Assembly: GCF_010882175.1 (NCBI RefSeq)
Contig: NZ_WKLH01000001.1
Location: 62,001 to 126,000 of the forward strand
Reading direction: 5' to 3'
DNA: 64,000 bases
Origin: Mangrovibacterium lignilyticum
GTDB taxonomy: Bacteria > Bacteroidota > Bacteroidia > Bacteroidales > Prolixibacteraceae
The notes below the pieces were generated by a model. It was not told where the DNA came from. It made no database searches and saw only the letters and a list, made by a program, of their open reading frames with translations. Shown piece after piece: positions 17,755 to 25,905 of the stretch (within the stretch, counting starts at the first letter, position 1; the number at the start of each line of letters is the position of its first letter). A program made the translations under genes and the position numbers.

Positions 17755-19548
17755 TTAATAAACATCAGCCTGGTAACGTTTCTCCTTTTTCAACTTCTTG
17801 AAATAATCACGTGCCTGCTCTTCACTCATTCCACCTTGTGTTTGAATAATCTCCAACAAAGTTTTCTGAACATCCTTGGCCATGTATTTCATATCGCCAC
17901 AGAGGTAGAAGCTGGCTCCATTTTCTAACCAATCGAATACTTCGGCTTGCTTCTCCGCCAAACGATGTTGCACATAAATTTTTTCGTCCTGATCACGTGA
18001 GAATGCCAAATCAATTTTTCCAAGAACTCCTTTTTTCAGGAACTTTTGCCACTCAATCTGGTAGAGGAAATCAGAATAAAAACGACGTTCACCGAAGAAC
18101 AACCAACTTTTCCCTTTACGTTTTTGAACTTCACTTTGCTGAACAAAGGCACGGAATGGAGCAATTCCTGTTCCGGCACCAACCATGATAATTGGTGTTT
18201 CGTCGTTCTCCGGTAAACGGAATCCGGGGTTGCGTTCAATGTAAACAGGAACTTCCTCTTCAATCTCAATGCGGTCGGCCAAATAAGTAGAAGCTGCTCC
18301 TTCACGGTTGCGACCTTTATTTTCATACCGAACTGTTGCAACGGTAACATGCACTTCATCACCTACTGAATCCTGGCTGGAAGATATGCTGTACAAACGG
18401 GCAGGCAACGTACGAAGTAAGTCAATCAGCTCCTGTGCTGTCAGAGTTGAAGGGAACTCCACCAGCAAATCGAGGATATCATTGCCCCACAGGTAACTAT
18501 CCAGCAACTTGTCATCTTCCAGAATTTTAGCGACAGCCTCAATTCCTGTTTTCTCCGCATATTTTTGAATCACATCGCGCGTTAAGAGCGTAATCTCAAC
18601 TTGATGACGAAGCGCCACCTGAAGTGAATATTCCGTCTTCTTAACCACAACCGGACTCTCTGCATCCAAGTTCAATTGAGCTATAATGCCATCGACTAAA
18701 GCAGGCGGATTATCAGTCAAAACACCAACTGAGTCACCAGGTTGATATGAAATTCCCGATCCTGCCAAGTCCAATTCAACGTGATAAACTTCTTTATCCG
18801 AGTCGCGACCGGTAATTTTCACTTTGTCGATTACTGTAGCTCGGAATGGATTTTTCTGATTGTAAACAACAAGCTCTTCCGGTTTAGCTGTTGCAACCTC
18901 TGCGCTGGCTCCGATTGGGTGCAATTCAGCCAGTTTCCGCAGAATGGCATTCATCCAGGTATTCGAATCTTCTTCATAATCCACATCGCAGGTTACAATT
19001 GGGAAAAGTTCTTTAGCGCCGGCATTTTTCAGTGCGTGATCAATATCCAGCCCGGTCTGGCAGAAAAGCTTGTAACTTTTGTCCCCCAAGGCCAATACCG
19101 AAAAATTCAGGTTCGGTAATTTAGGTGCCCGTTTACCTGTAATGAAACGGTGAAAATCTTCAGCCATTTCAGGTGGTTCTCCTTCGCCGTGGGTACTCAC
19201 GATAATCAACACGTTCTCTTCTTTCTCCAATTGCTTTGGATTATAATCATCCATGGCAAAAACGCCTGCGCTAATTGATTTCTCGCCAAGTAAGCCTGAC
19301 AACTTGTTTGCAATACCCTCGCTCCGACCGGTGTGCGAACCGTACAAAATAGTCAACTTTAAATGTGATGCGGCGACAACCGCTGCGGGTGTTTGAACGG
19401 CTGCGCCAATAGACGGTTTGTTGTGCGCCACTGTTAGCCCCTGAAAATATCCGCTTAACCAGATCAACTGTTCGGGTCCTGCACCTTCCAACAAAATTTC
19501 TAAAGCTTTGGACTGCGCTTCACTTAAGGGATTTAATTTAATGCTCAT
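17755..19548 (-). CDS. cysJ: Sulfite reductase flavoprotein (alpha) subunit
   Basis: Passes electrons from NADPH through FAD and FMN to CysI. The 597-residue chain has an N-terminal linker, a flavodoxin domain (LYGSHTGRSEGIANKLSG at about residues 69-86; STHGEGEPPEMAEDF; LALGDKSYKLFC), a connecting FAD domain (RLYSISSSQDSVGDEVHVTV and GAASTYLADRI) and an NADPH domain (MVGAGTGIAPFRAFVQQSE; FFGERRFYSDFLYQIEW), ending RYQADVY as is typical of CysJ. It is the second structural gene of the operon, 48 bases after the DUF2061 gene. Confidence 0.96.
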   Translation of the reverse strand: MSIKLNPLSEAQSKALEILLEGAGPEQLIWLSGYFQGLTVAHNKPSIGAAVQTPAAVVAASHLKLTILYGSHTGRSEGIANKLSGLLGEKSISAGVFAMDDYNPKQLEKEENVLIIVSTHGEGEPPEMAEDFHRFITGKRAPKLPNLNFSVLALGDKSYKLFCQTGLDIDHALKNAGAKELFPIVTCDVDYEEDSNTWMNAILRKLAELHPIGASAEVATAKPEELVVYNQKNPFRATVIDKVKITGRDSDKEVYHVELDLAGSGISYQPGDSVGVLTDNPPALVDGIIAQLNLDAESPVVVKKTEYSLQVALRHQVEITLLTRDVIQKYAEKTGIEAVAKILEDDKLLDSYLWGNDILDLLVEFPSTLTAQELIDLLRTLPARLYSISSSQDSVGDEVHVTVATVRYENKGRNREGAASTYLADRIEIEEEVPVYIERNPGFRLPENDETPIIMVGAGTGIAPFRAFVQQSEVQKRKGKSWLFFGERRFYSDFLYQIEWQKFLKKGVLGKIDLAFSRDQDEKIYVQHRLAEKQAEVFDWLENGASFYLCGDMKYMAKDVQKTLLEIIQTQGGMSEEQARDYFKKLKKEKRYQADVY

Positions 19549-19596
19549 TTGTTCTATTATTATTTTTTTGAATATTCGTTTTAATAAATGCCTGGA

Positions 19597-19827
19597 TTAG
19601 ATTTGATATTCAATGTCAGAATCGTCAATTCGACCAAACTTGATGCGATTCCAAGTCCTTTCGTGCATGTAATACAGAAACATCTTTGTGAATAATTCGA
19701 CACCGCCAATTGTTACGGCAAACTCCAGCTGCCCTGTTACCAACCAGGCAATCATCATCGTGTCTATAGTCCCGACTGTTCTCCACGAAATCGACTTGAC
19801 AATGCTGCGATAAGGTTTTTCTCTCAT
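19597..19827 (-). CDS. DUF2061 small membrane protein
   Basis: A 76-residue protein matching DUF2061: RSIVKSISWRTVGTIDTMMIAW, then VTGQLEFAVTIGGVELFTKMFLYYMHERTWNRI. It has two predicted hydrophobic segments (about 17-33 and 38-55) and the family's charged HERTW end. DUF2061 genes are often found beside assimilatory sulfate genes, but the molecular role is not known to me. It is the first gene after the leader-peptide attenuator (49 bases after the U-tract) and so is the direct target of that control. Confidence 0.85.
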   Translation of the reverse strand: MREKPYRSIVKSISWRTVGTIDTMMIAWLVTGQLEFAVTIGGVELFTKMFLYYMHERTWNRIKFGRIDDSDIEYQI

Positions 19828-19876
19828 GATGGATATGTATTTTTTTATTTAAAATTTCTGTTTCTAAAAACGGGGC

Positions 19877-19910
19877 AAAAAAAAGCCCCTCTGCGGTTTG
19901 CAGAAGGGCT
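19877..19910 (-). terminator. Attenuator terminator in the sulfite reductase leader
   Basis: Minus-strand RNA folds an 11-bp stem AGCCCTTCTGC / GCAGAGGGGCT (one G-U pair) with a 5-base loop AAACC, followed by eight U (19884-19877). It precedes rather than follows the operon genes. Bases 19897-19907 of its 5' arm and loop are exactly complementary to 19957-19967 inside the leader ORF, giving a mutually exclusive antiterminator. Confidence 0.92.
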
Positions 19911-19945
19911 CTTGGTTTTTATCGTTTCGTTATGCTATAACAATA

Positions 19946-20002
19946 TCAACTTCTTTCCTTCTGCAAAAAAGAACCACAACACATACACATGCACATCATC
20001 AT
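19946..20002 (-). CDS. Cys/Met-rich leader peptide (attenuation uORF)
   Basis: An 18-codon ORF encoding MMMCMCMCCGSFLQKERS, stop TGA at 19948-19946. Five of the first seven codons are Met and four of the first nine are Cys. The last codons contain 19957-19967 (codons for F-L-Q-K), an 11-nt segment complementary to the terminator's 5' arm and loop. Inference by analogy with trp/his attenuators: when charged Cys- or Met-tRNA is scarce, ribosomes stall on the codon run, the antiterminator forms and the DUF2061-cysJIhemD genes are transcribed. When supply is ample the ribosome reaches the stop, masks 19957-19967 and the terminator forms. It is far too short for standard gene calling. Confidence 0.85.
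   Translation of the reverse strand: MMMCMCMCCGSFLQKERS
19957..19967 (-). promoter_or_regulatory. Antiterminator segment inside the leader ORF
   Basis: RNA TTTGCAGAAGG (as DNA, minus strand) pairs over 11 of 11 bases with CCTTCTGCAAA at 19907-19897, which otherwise forms the 5' arm and loop of the intrinsic terminator. Confidence 0.85.
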
Positions 20003-20173
20003 GTTTACGTTACGCGGGCTAATATTTACAGAAGTTGTCTTTTTCATTATCTTTGAATCTACTTCAATTTCTTTTCTGATCGTTCAATTTATATTTTAAT
20101 TGAACTTGCTTTCCGGGGTTTATTCACCTCTTTTGCATTAACAGATAAAGAACTCTTTTTGTTATCTATTGTG

Positions 20174-20181
20174 CAAATATA
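20174..20181 (-). promoter_or_regulatory. Bacteroidota-type -7 box for the sulfite reductase operon
   Basis: Reads TATATTTG on the minus strand, an exact TAnnTTTG match, giving a 5' leader of roughly 165 bases before the leader ORF at 20002. A weak TTTC lies near the expected -33 position. Confidence 0.5.
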
Positions 20182-20320
20182 GAGGTTAAATCGACATTTC
20201 GAAATACTTCGATGTAAAAAAAACATTAATTTAAAACACGATTTATCTTAAGATCCTAAAAACCACCCACCTATTAAATGATGAATTATCACAAATTGTT
20301 TCACGTTAATTACATTTTAT

Positions 20321-20328
20321 TATTTTTG
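20321..20328 (+). promoter_or_regulatory. Bacteroidota-type -7 box for the chorismate mutase-like gene
   Basis: TATTTTTG (TAnnTTTG) with a TTG at 20296-20298, 22 bases upstream, and the ATG at 20348 close downstream. Confidence 0.5.
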
Positions 20329-20347
20329 TGACAAAAATCAGACAATA

Positions 20348-20641
20348 ATGAAAGATGCAAAATCCTGTACATCGATTGAGGAAGTTCGGCAAGAAATTGA
20401 CCGGATCGACCGTGAGGTGATGGAGCTGTTGGCAAAACGTCAGGACTATGTGTGCGAGATTATCCGGTTTAAAAAAGACAAGGAAAGTATTGTAGCGCAA
20501 AACCGTCAGGATCAATTGTATGAGCAGCGCCGAATTTGGGCTGAAGAACTGAGGCTATCACCTGAAATGATTGAAGAGGTTTACAAGACAATGGTTCGCC
20601 ACAACATTCAGAAAGAGATGGAATTGCACAAAGGAATCTAA
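20348..20641 (+). CDS. Chorismate mutase type II / PchB-like protein
   Basis: A 97-residue all-helical AroQ-fold protein: IEEVRQEIDRIDREVMELLAKRQDYVCEI gives the first long helix with the N-terminal Arg, and RFKKDKESI supplies the Lys/Asp pair of the active site; VYKTMVRHNIQKEMELH is the C-terminal helix. The family covers free chorismate mutases (chorismate to prephenate) and isochorismate pyruvate-lyases of the PchB type; the short length and IDRIDREVMELLAKR pattern are close to PchB. It is followed 18 bases later by an HMGL-type aldolase on the same strand, so the pair probably share a transcript. No menaquinone or siderophore genes adjoin it. Confidence 0.78.
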   Translation: MKDAKSCTSIEEVRQEIDRIDREVMELLAKRQDYVCEIIRFKKDKESIVAQNRQDQLYEQRRIWAEELRLSPEMIEEVYKTMVRHNIQKEMELHKGI

Positions 20642-20659
20642 AATAAGTTAGCAACAAAC

Positions 20660-21601
20660 ATGTATAAAGCAGACATTAAAGTAGTGGATTGTACCGTTCG
20701 CGATGGCGGATTGATGAATAAGTGGCAATTCGACGACAAATTTGTAAAAGGAGTTTATGACGCTTGTGTTGAAGCAGGTGTTGATTATATGGAAATTGGC
20801 TACATCAGTAGCGAAAAATCTTTCAGTCGGGATGAAGTTGGTCCCTGGAAATTTTGCGCCGATAAAGATTTGCGTCGCATTATGGGCAACAACGATACCA
20901 ACCTGAAAATATCGGCCATGGCAGACATCGGCCGCATTGACTTTGACGATATTCCACCGGCAAGCGAAAGTTTAATCGATATGATGCGGGTTGCTTGCTA
21001 TGCACACCAAACCGACAAAGCGATTGAATTGGCCCACCACTGCATGGATAAAGGTTATGAAACGACTATTAACTTAATGGCTGTTTCGAAAGTGAATGAG
21101 CGTGATTTAGACGAAGCACTTTCTGATATTGCCAAATCTCGTGTTCCTGTATTTTATCTGGTCGACAGTTTTGGAAGCATGTATTGCGAAACAATCGAGC
21201 ATTTGCTAAAAAAATACAAAGCCGCTTTGCCTGATAAGGAAATCGGTATTCATGCACACAACAATATGCAGTTGGCCATGAGCAACACCATCACCTCGCT
21301 GATGGGTGGAGCAACTTACCTGGATGCAACCCTGCTTGGCATGGGGCGCGGAGCCGGTAACTGCCCGATAGAAATTTTGACAGCATTTTTGAAAAACCCG
21401 AAATACCGTTTATTACCCTTGTTGAAAGCTATTCAGGAGCAAGTACGTCCCTGGCAGGAAAAGATCGACTGGGGATACCATATTCCCTACTTGGTAACAG
21501 GTTCATTAAACGAACACCCTCGTAGCGCGATGGCATGGATGGACTCGGAACGAAAAGAAGACTATGTCGCTTTCATGAGAGAAATGCACGACTACGAATA
21601 A
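20660..21601 (+). CDS. HMGL-like aldolase, 4-hydroxy-2-oxovalerate aldolase type
   Basis: A 313-residue TIM-barrel of the DRE/HMGL metallolyase superfamily. The first strand reads VVDCTVRDGGLMNKW (Arg-Asp for enolate and metal binding), YMEIGYISSEKSF follows, and the late metal-binding motif is IGIHAHNNMQLAMSNT (His-x-His) with GMGRGAGNCPIEIL closing the barrel. These features fit the 4-hydroxy-2-oxovalerate aldolase-like branch, but the usual partner acylating aldehyde dehydrogenase is absent, so the real substrate is unknown. The gene forms a pair with the chorismate mutase-like protein and ends at a terminator at 21651-21680. Confidence 0.8.
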   Translation: MYKADIKVVDCTVRDGGLMNKWQFDDKFVKGVYDACVEAGVDYMEIGYISSEKSFSRDEVGPWKFCADKDLRRIMGNNDTNLKISAMADIGRIDFDDIPPASESLIDMMRVACYAHQTDKAIELAHHCMDKGYETTINLMAVSKVNERDLDEALSDIAKSRVPVFYLVDSFGSMYCETIEHLLKKYKAALPDKEIGIHAHNNMQLAMSNTITSLMGGATYLDATLLGMGRGAGNCPIEILTAFLKNPKYRLLPLLKAIQEQVRPWQEKIDWGYHIPYLVTGSLNEHPRSAMAWMDSERKEDYVAFMREMHDYE

Positions 21602-21650
21602 AATCAGAACCTTTTCTCACATCTCACATAAACCACAAACTGAGTATTAA

Positions 21651-21684
21651 AAAAACCCTTCTCTAACCCGAAGGGTTTTTTATT
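21651..21684 (+). terminator. Terminator after the aldolase gene
   Basis: AAAAACCCTT / AAGGGTTTTT stem with a 10-base loop and a T-rich tail, 50 bases past the stop. Confidence 0.8.
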
Positions 21685-21830
21685 TCGGGTAGGTTATCAT
21701 CAGAGAACTGATAATCCCGATAAACTTTTTCGCCCGAAACTTGTCCTATTGACAGATTAATAAATAATGCCCTGCGGGGAAATTATTTGGTATTTTCAAT
21801 CGTTTAAATATCAAATTCAAAAATAAAACC

Positions 21831-22601
21831 ATGAAAAAAGTAACGCTCTTCCTTCTCCTGTTTATAGGAATCAACAGCTTAAATGTTCAAGCACAACTGT
21901 TCAAGCAGCTCAAAAGTATTGTTGCCCCTGAAACAACTGAGACCGACTCAACACAAACAACAACAGCAACAAGTACGGCCGATTCGACAGAATCAGTAAA
22001 CTTCACCGAAAGCGAGGCCGACTCGGGAATTAAACAAGCCTTGATCAATGGAGTCACCAAAGGTGTTGAGATGGTTTCGCAAGAGGATGGTTATTTTGGC
22101 GACGAACTTATAAAAATCCCATTTCCGGAGGAAGTAGACTTTGTAGCCAGTAAATTACGTGCCGTTGGAATGGGAAGTCTGGTCGACAAAGCTGTACTTA
22201 CCATGAACCGTGCCGCTGAAGACGCTGCTTCTACTGCAACAGACATTTTTGTTGGTGCCATCAAAGAAATGACAATCAATGACGCCATTAACCTTGTAAC
22301 CGGAGAAGAAAACGCAGCGACACAATACCTGCAAGAACACACCACCGATGAGCTAACGGAGCAGTTCAGCCCGATCATTGACAGTTCCCTCCAAAAGGTA
22401 GATGCCACGAAATATTGGGACGATGTGATGACCAACTACAATAAACTTCCAATGGTGAAAAAAGTAAATCCTGATTTAACCGAGTATGTAACACAAAAGG
22501 CCATTGACGGCTTATTTGTAAAAATTGCGGACCAGGAAAAAGCTATTCGCGAAGACCCGATTGAGCGGACAACTGATTTACTGAAGAAGGTTTTCAATTA
22601 G
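21831..22601 (+). CDS. DUF4197 domain secreted protein
   Basis: A 256-residue protein with a signal peptide (MKKVTLFLLLFIGINSLNVQAQ), a Thr/Ser/Glu-rich linker to about residue 65, and then the DUF4197 core: GIKQALINGVTKGVEMVSQEDGYFGDELIKIPFPEE, AEDAASTATDIFVGAIKEMTINDA and YVTQKAIDGLFVKIADQEKAIREDP. The family is predicted periplasmic and of unknown function. The gene is monocistronic, between two terminators. The Thr/Ser linker is longer than I would expect for the family. Confidence 0.85.
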   Translation: MKKVTLFLLLFIGINSLNVQAQLFKQLKSIVAPETTETDSTQTTTATSTADSTESVNFTESEADSGIKQALINGVTKGVEMVSQEDGYFGDELIKIPFPEEVDFVASKLRAVGMGSLVDKAVLTMNRAAEDAASTATDIFVGAIKEMTINDAINLVTGEENAATQYLQEHTTDELTEQFSPIIDSSLQKVDATKYWDDVMTNYNKLPMVKKVNPDLTEYVTQKAIDGLFVKIADQEKAIREDPIERTTDLLKKVFN

Positions 22602-22621
22602 ATTTCAGATCAACATAGATG

Positions 22622-22650
22622 AATGCGGAGTTGTACTCCGCATTTTTTAT
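22622..22650 (+). terminator. Terminator after the DUF4197 gene
   Basis: AATGCGGAG / CTCCGCATT perfect 9-bp stem with a 5-base loop and TTTTT tail. Confidence 0.9.
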
Positions 22651-22854
22651 TTCCCACACTTAAATTTTCATCCAAAATCCTAATACCGACAATTCCTGCT
22701 GTATAAAATCAAGATCTTCAGACCATACAAATTTACGGGAACGAAATAGCAAGAATCCTGATCAGTTCTAGTTCAAGTCAGTATTCGAAGAACAAAAAAA
22801 AACGGAGCCGATCAACATCAGCCCCGCCCTTAACCAGCAGTTATTCTCTCTTTT

Positions 22855-22892
22855 GCAAATTGCAGAATTCGAACCGAATTCTGTCAATTTGC
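22855..22892. repeat. Long imperfect inverted repeat (hairpin)
   Basis: Arms GCAAATTGCAGAATTCG (22855-22871) and CGAATTCTGTCAATTTGC (22875-22892) pair fully apart from a single bulged base, around a 3-base loop. There is no T-tract on either side, so it is not an ordinary terminator. The rest of 22660-23020 contains no gene I can support. Confidence 0.7.
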
Positions 22893-23021
22893 GTTCACTC
22901 ATTACACGAACTTCTCTCTCACTTCCTCGCAAATATCTATTTCGTCTTCCAATCCAACTTTCACTGATCTATACTTGGAGCCAAAACTATTCTCAAAAAA
23001 AAATACAATCATAAACTTCAC

Positions 23022-23423
23022 CTAATTGACCGGATCAAATTGTAAACCAAGACTTTTTTTATACTTGGTCATAAAATCGCACACAAAATGCTTCAGGTCA
23101 TCAACGCATACAGGCTTTTGCAAAAACTTTTGCGCTGAATGGTTATAAGCTTCCTGATTGTAGGTATCACACGAACTAACCATGGCCAATTCGAATCTCC
23201 TGTCGCTCAAACTATCCAACAACTCGAAACCGGTACCATCCGGCATTTCTACGTCCAAAAAAACCAAATCCGGATCAAGAGTTCGAATCATCTCCAATCC
23301 GCGTTGTACACCATCCGCTTTCCCGACGATATCAATGTCTGTAAAATTTTGCTTCAAAATTGAAATCAACAATTTCGCAGCAATCGGATCATCATCAATT
23401 ATTAAAGTCGATACCATTTTCAT
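23022..23423 (-). CDS. Stand-alone response regulator (receiver domain only)
   Basis: A 133-residue CheY-like receiver with no output domain. The acidic pair is in LIIDDDPIAAKLL, the phospho-acceptor Asp in DLVFLDVEMPDGTGFELL, the switch Ser/Thr in AMVSSCDTY, and the conserved Lys in KFLQKPVCVDDL. The start was placed at 23423 (MKMVSTLIIDDD) because the 19 codons upstream do not look like protein of this family. No kinase adjoins it, so its partner is elsewhere. Confidence 0.85.
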   Translation of the reverse strand: MKMVSTLIIDDDPIAAKLLISILKQNFTDIDIVGKADGVQRGLEMIRTLDPDLVFLDVEMPDGTGFELLDSLSDRRFELAMVSSCDTYNQEAYNHSAQKFLQKPVCVDDLKHFVCDFMTKYKKSLGLQFDPVN

Positions 23424-23743
23424 TTCAAGATTATTGCTCCTTGAAAACCAAACCACGTGCCATTCCAAATCCCCAAGCACATAATTAACATCTATAAAAA
23501 ACGACTACTCTCATTTCCCGTTGCCGAACACGACTTTTGCGATAATAGCATCTCATCAACAAAACATAAACTCCTACAAACTCACTTGCGCCGGAAAAAG
23601 AATTCATTCGCAAAATGTTTTTGCATTTAATCAAATTGATAAATATTAGTGAGGGCTTCTGTATAATTACAACCGAAAGCTTATTTTTGGAAACAAGCAA
23701 GCGGGTCTCCACAAACACACTCGCTTTTATAAACACAATTTTC

Positions 23744-24682
23744 ATGAAACGAACACTGAAAGAATACCTGTTGGTTACTTTAAAAGGGATGGGCATGGGA
23801 GCTGCCGATGTAGTTCCGGGAGTTTCGGGTGGCACAATTGCCTTTATTACAGGTATTTACCACGAACTGATAGACTCCATCAAGGCAGTCAATCTGAAAA
23901 CTGTTAGGCTGTTGTTTGGCGGTCAGTTTAAAGCATTTTGGGAGGCCATTAACGGTACCTTTCTGGTTAGCTTGTTACTTGGCATTGGAATCAGTGTATT
24001 ATCGCTGGCAAAAGGGTTGAAATATCTGCTGGAGAATCATCCCATACTGGTATGGTCCTTCTTTTTCGGACTTATTGTTGCCTCTGCGATCTACGTTGCT
24101 AAAGATATCAAGGAGTGGAAAACAGGCACCTACATTTCGTTGATTATCGGAGTCATTATCGCATACCTTATTACCGTGGTTACACCTGCCGAAGCCAATA
24201 CCGCTTACCCTTTTATCTTTTTATCGGGAGCTATTGCTATTTGCGCTATGATTTTACCAGGTATTTCGGGAAGTTTTATCCTCGTATTGCTGGGGATGTA
24301 TAAATTCATCCTGGGTTCATTGTCCGAGTTGAATCTTCCGGTTATCGGTGTTTTTCTGGTTGGAGCGGCAGTTGGCATTATTAGTTTTTCCAATGTTCTA
24401 TCGTGGTTGCTCAAACGGTACTACAACCAAACCATTGCTTTGCTGGCTGGCTTCATGATTGGATCGCTCAATAAAGTATGGCCATGGAAACAGGTGTTGG
24501 AAACCTTTGTTGACCGCCACGGGGAAGTTCGCCCGCTGATCGAAACAAACATTCTGCCCGGCAACTACCTCGCACTTACCGGGCAAAACGCTCAATTGGC
24601 TTATGCCCTCATGTTGGCGGCAGCCGGTTTTGCACTTATCTTTGTGGTCGAAGGATTGACGAAGAATCTGAAAAAAGCGTAA
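23744..24682 (+). CDS. DUF368 family membrane protein
   Basis: A 312-residue polytopic membrane protein with about eight to nine hydrophobic segments. The family hallmark, an inverted pair of glycine-rich motifs, is present: GAADVVPGVSGGTIAFITGIYHEL near the N-terminus and ICAMILPGISGSFILVLLGMY near residue 170. DUF368/PopT-type proteins have been proposed to carry polyprenyl phosphates across the membrane. The start at 23744 (MKRTLKEYLL) matches the family; the longer in-frame extension upstream is not membrane-like. aroE follows 26 bases later. Confidence 0.88.
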   Translation: MKRTLKEYLLVTLKGMGMGAADVVPGVSGGTIAFITGIYHELIDSIKAVNLKTVRLLFGGQFKAFWEAINGTFLVSLLLGIGISVLSLAKGLKYLLENHPILVWSFFFGLIVASAIYVAKDIKEWKTGTYISLIIGVIIAYLITVVTPAEANTAYPFIFLSGAIAICAMILPGISGSFILVLLGMYKFILGSLSELNLPVIGVFLVGAAVGIISFSNVLSWLLKRYYNQTIALLAGFMIGSLNKVWPWKQVLETFVDRHGEVRPLIETNILPGNYLALTGQNAQLAYALMLAAAGFALIFVVEGLTKNLKKA

Positions 24683-24708
24683 ACAATAGATTATAAAAAA
24701 TAGATAGA

Positions 24709-25458
24709 ATGAAAACCTACGGACTGATTGGTTATCGACTGGGCTATTCCTTTTCAAAGGGATTTTTTACAGAGAAATTTGAAAAAGAAAATTTAGATGC
24801 ACACGAATATGTGAATTTCGAACTGGATTCGATTGATGAATTTCTGGGAATTTTTGAAGCGAACGATCATATCGCCGGGCTGAATTGCACAATCCCTTAC
24901 AAACAGCAAATCATGCCTTTTTTGGATGAAATTGACGAAGAAGCCGCAGTTGTGGGAGCAATCAACACAGTTAAAATTATTCGCAGCGAAAGCGGCGTGA
25001 AACTGAAAGGCTATAATACCGATATTTATGGTTTTGAAAACGCGCTGAAGCCCATGCTGAATGAGAAACACAAAAAAGCATTGATTTTGGGTACCGGAGG
25101 TGCTTCAAAAGCCATCAAATACATTCTTAATAAATTGGGGCTGGAATATGTATCAGCTTCTATTGAAGAACAGTTGAACGAAGGCGAAATCCGATACGAT
25201 CAAATCGATGAAACTTTATTGCAGGAATACCTGGTTGTAATTAATGCTACGCCGCTGGGAACTTTCCCCAAAGTTGACAGCTGCCCTTCTATCCCATACG
25301 AATGTATTACAGCCGATCATGTCTTGTTCGACCTTGTATATAACCCGGAAGAAACACTCTTCATGAAAAAAGGTAAAGCTCAGGGAGCAGCCGTTAAAAA
25401 TGGGTTGGAAATGCTGCACGGACAAGCAATTAAAGCTTGGGAGATTTGGAATTCCTAG
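24709..25458 (+). CDS. aroE: Shikimate dehydrogenase
   Basis: NADPH-dependent reduction of 3-dehydroshikimate to shikimate in aromatic amino acid synthesis. The 249-residue chain has the substrate-binding GYRLGYSFSKGFF, the catalytic-Lys block GLNCTIPYKQQIMPFLDE, AINTVKI, NTDIYGFENAL and the nucleotide-binding loop LILGTGGASKAIKYIL, ending with NGLEMLHGQAIKAWEIW. It is on the short side, as in Bacteroidota. A terminator lies at 25487-25520. Confidence 0.95.
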   Translation: MKTYGLIGYRLGYSFSKGFFTEKFEKENLDAHEYVNFELDSIDEFLGIFEANDHIAGLNCTIPYKQQIMPFLDEIDEEAAVVGAINTVKIIRSESGVKLKGYNTDIYGFENALKPMLNEKHKKALILGTGGASKAIKYILNKLGLEYVSASIEEQLNEGEIRYDQIDETLLQEYLVVINATPLGTFPKVDSCPSIPYECITADHVLFDLVYNPEETLFMKKGKAQGAAVKNGLEMLHGQAIKAWEIWNS

Positions 25459-25486
25459 ACAGTCAGCAAACACCTAATAAAAAGTA

Positions 25487-25522
25487 AAAGCCGAACAATC
25501 TCTCAACTTTGTTCGGCTTTAT
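25487..25522 (+). terminator. Terminator between aroE and the converging gene
   Basis: AAAGCCGAACAA / TTGTTCGGCTTT perfect 12-bp stem with a 10-base loop. It sits between convergent genes and could serve both. Confidence 0.8.
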
Positions 25523-25543
25523 TCTTGGTGTATAGCTACATTT

Positions 25544-25858
25544 CTATGAGGGAAAAAAGAGAATGTCGATTTCTTCGGAGTCTTCTTTTTGCTTCAGCGT
25601 AAATTTTCCGCAAGGAGTCAGACTCATTTTACGTTTTTCAACATAGGGTAATAATTTCTTTTTCTCAGCTTCAGCCTGTGCATCTCCAATTTCAGTATTG
25701 AAATAGATTTTCAGGTTCGATTTATTCTCATCATCAAACTGAATGAGATAAGCCGTGTGTTCTACAAAAATTAAATCGTCGAAGGCATAGCTAATATCCG
25801 TTCCTGCATCTTCCAGAATCATTTTTACCTCGGATAGTGGTCTGAATGGAATCGTCAT
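25544..25858 (-). CDS. Hypothetical protein, 104 aa
   Basis: A small soluble, Lys/Glu-rich protein (MTIPFRPLSEVKMILEDAGTDIS...) without signal peptide or known motif. Predicted mixed alpha/beta pattern (TAYLIQFDDENKSNLKIYFN). It lies 47 bases downstream of the NifX-like gene on the same strand and is probably co-transcribed with it. Function not recognised. Confidence 0.6.
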   Translation of the reverse strand: MTIPFRPLSEVKMILEDAGTDISYAFDDLIFVEHTAYLIQFDDENKSNLKIYFNTEIGDAQAEAEKKKLLPYVEKRKMSLTPCGKFTLKQKEDSEEIDILFFPS

Positions 25859-25905
25859 AATTTGTCTTTTTTTGAAAGTGAATAAATGGTAATGGTTTTG
25901 CGGGA

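Noticed and set aside
19861-20200. A SAM or cobalamin riboswitch in the sulfite reductase leader
   Set aside because: No conserved riboswitch core was recognisable; the leader ORF and two alternative hairpins explain the region better.
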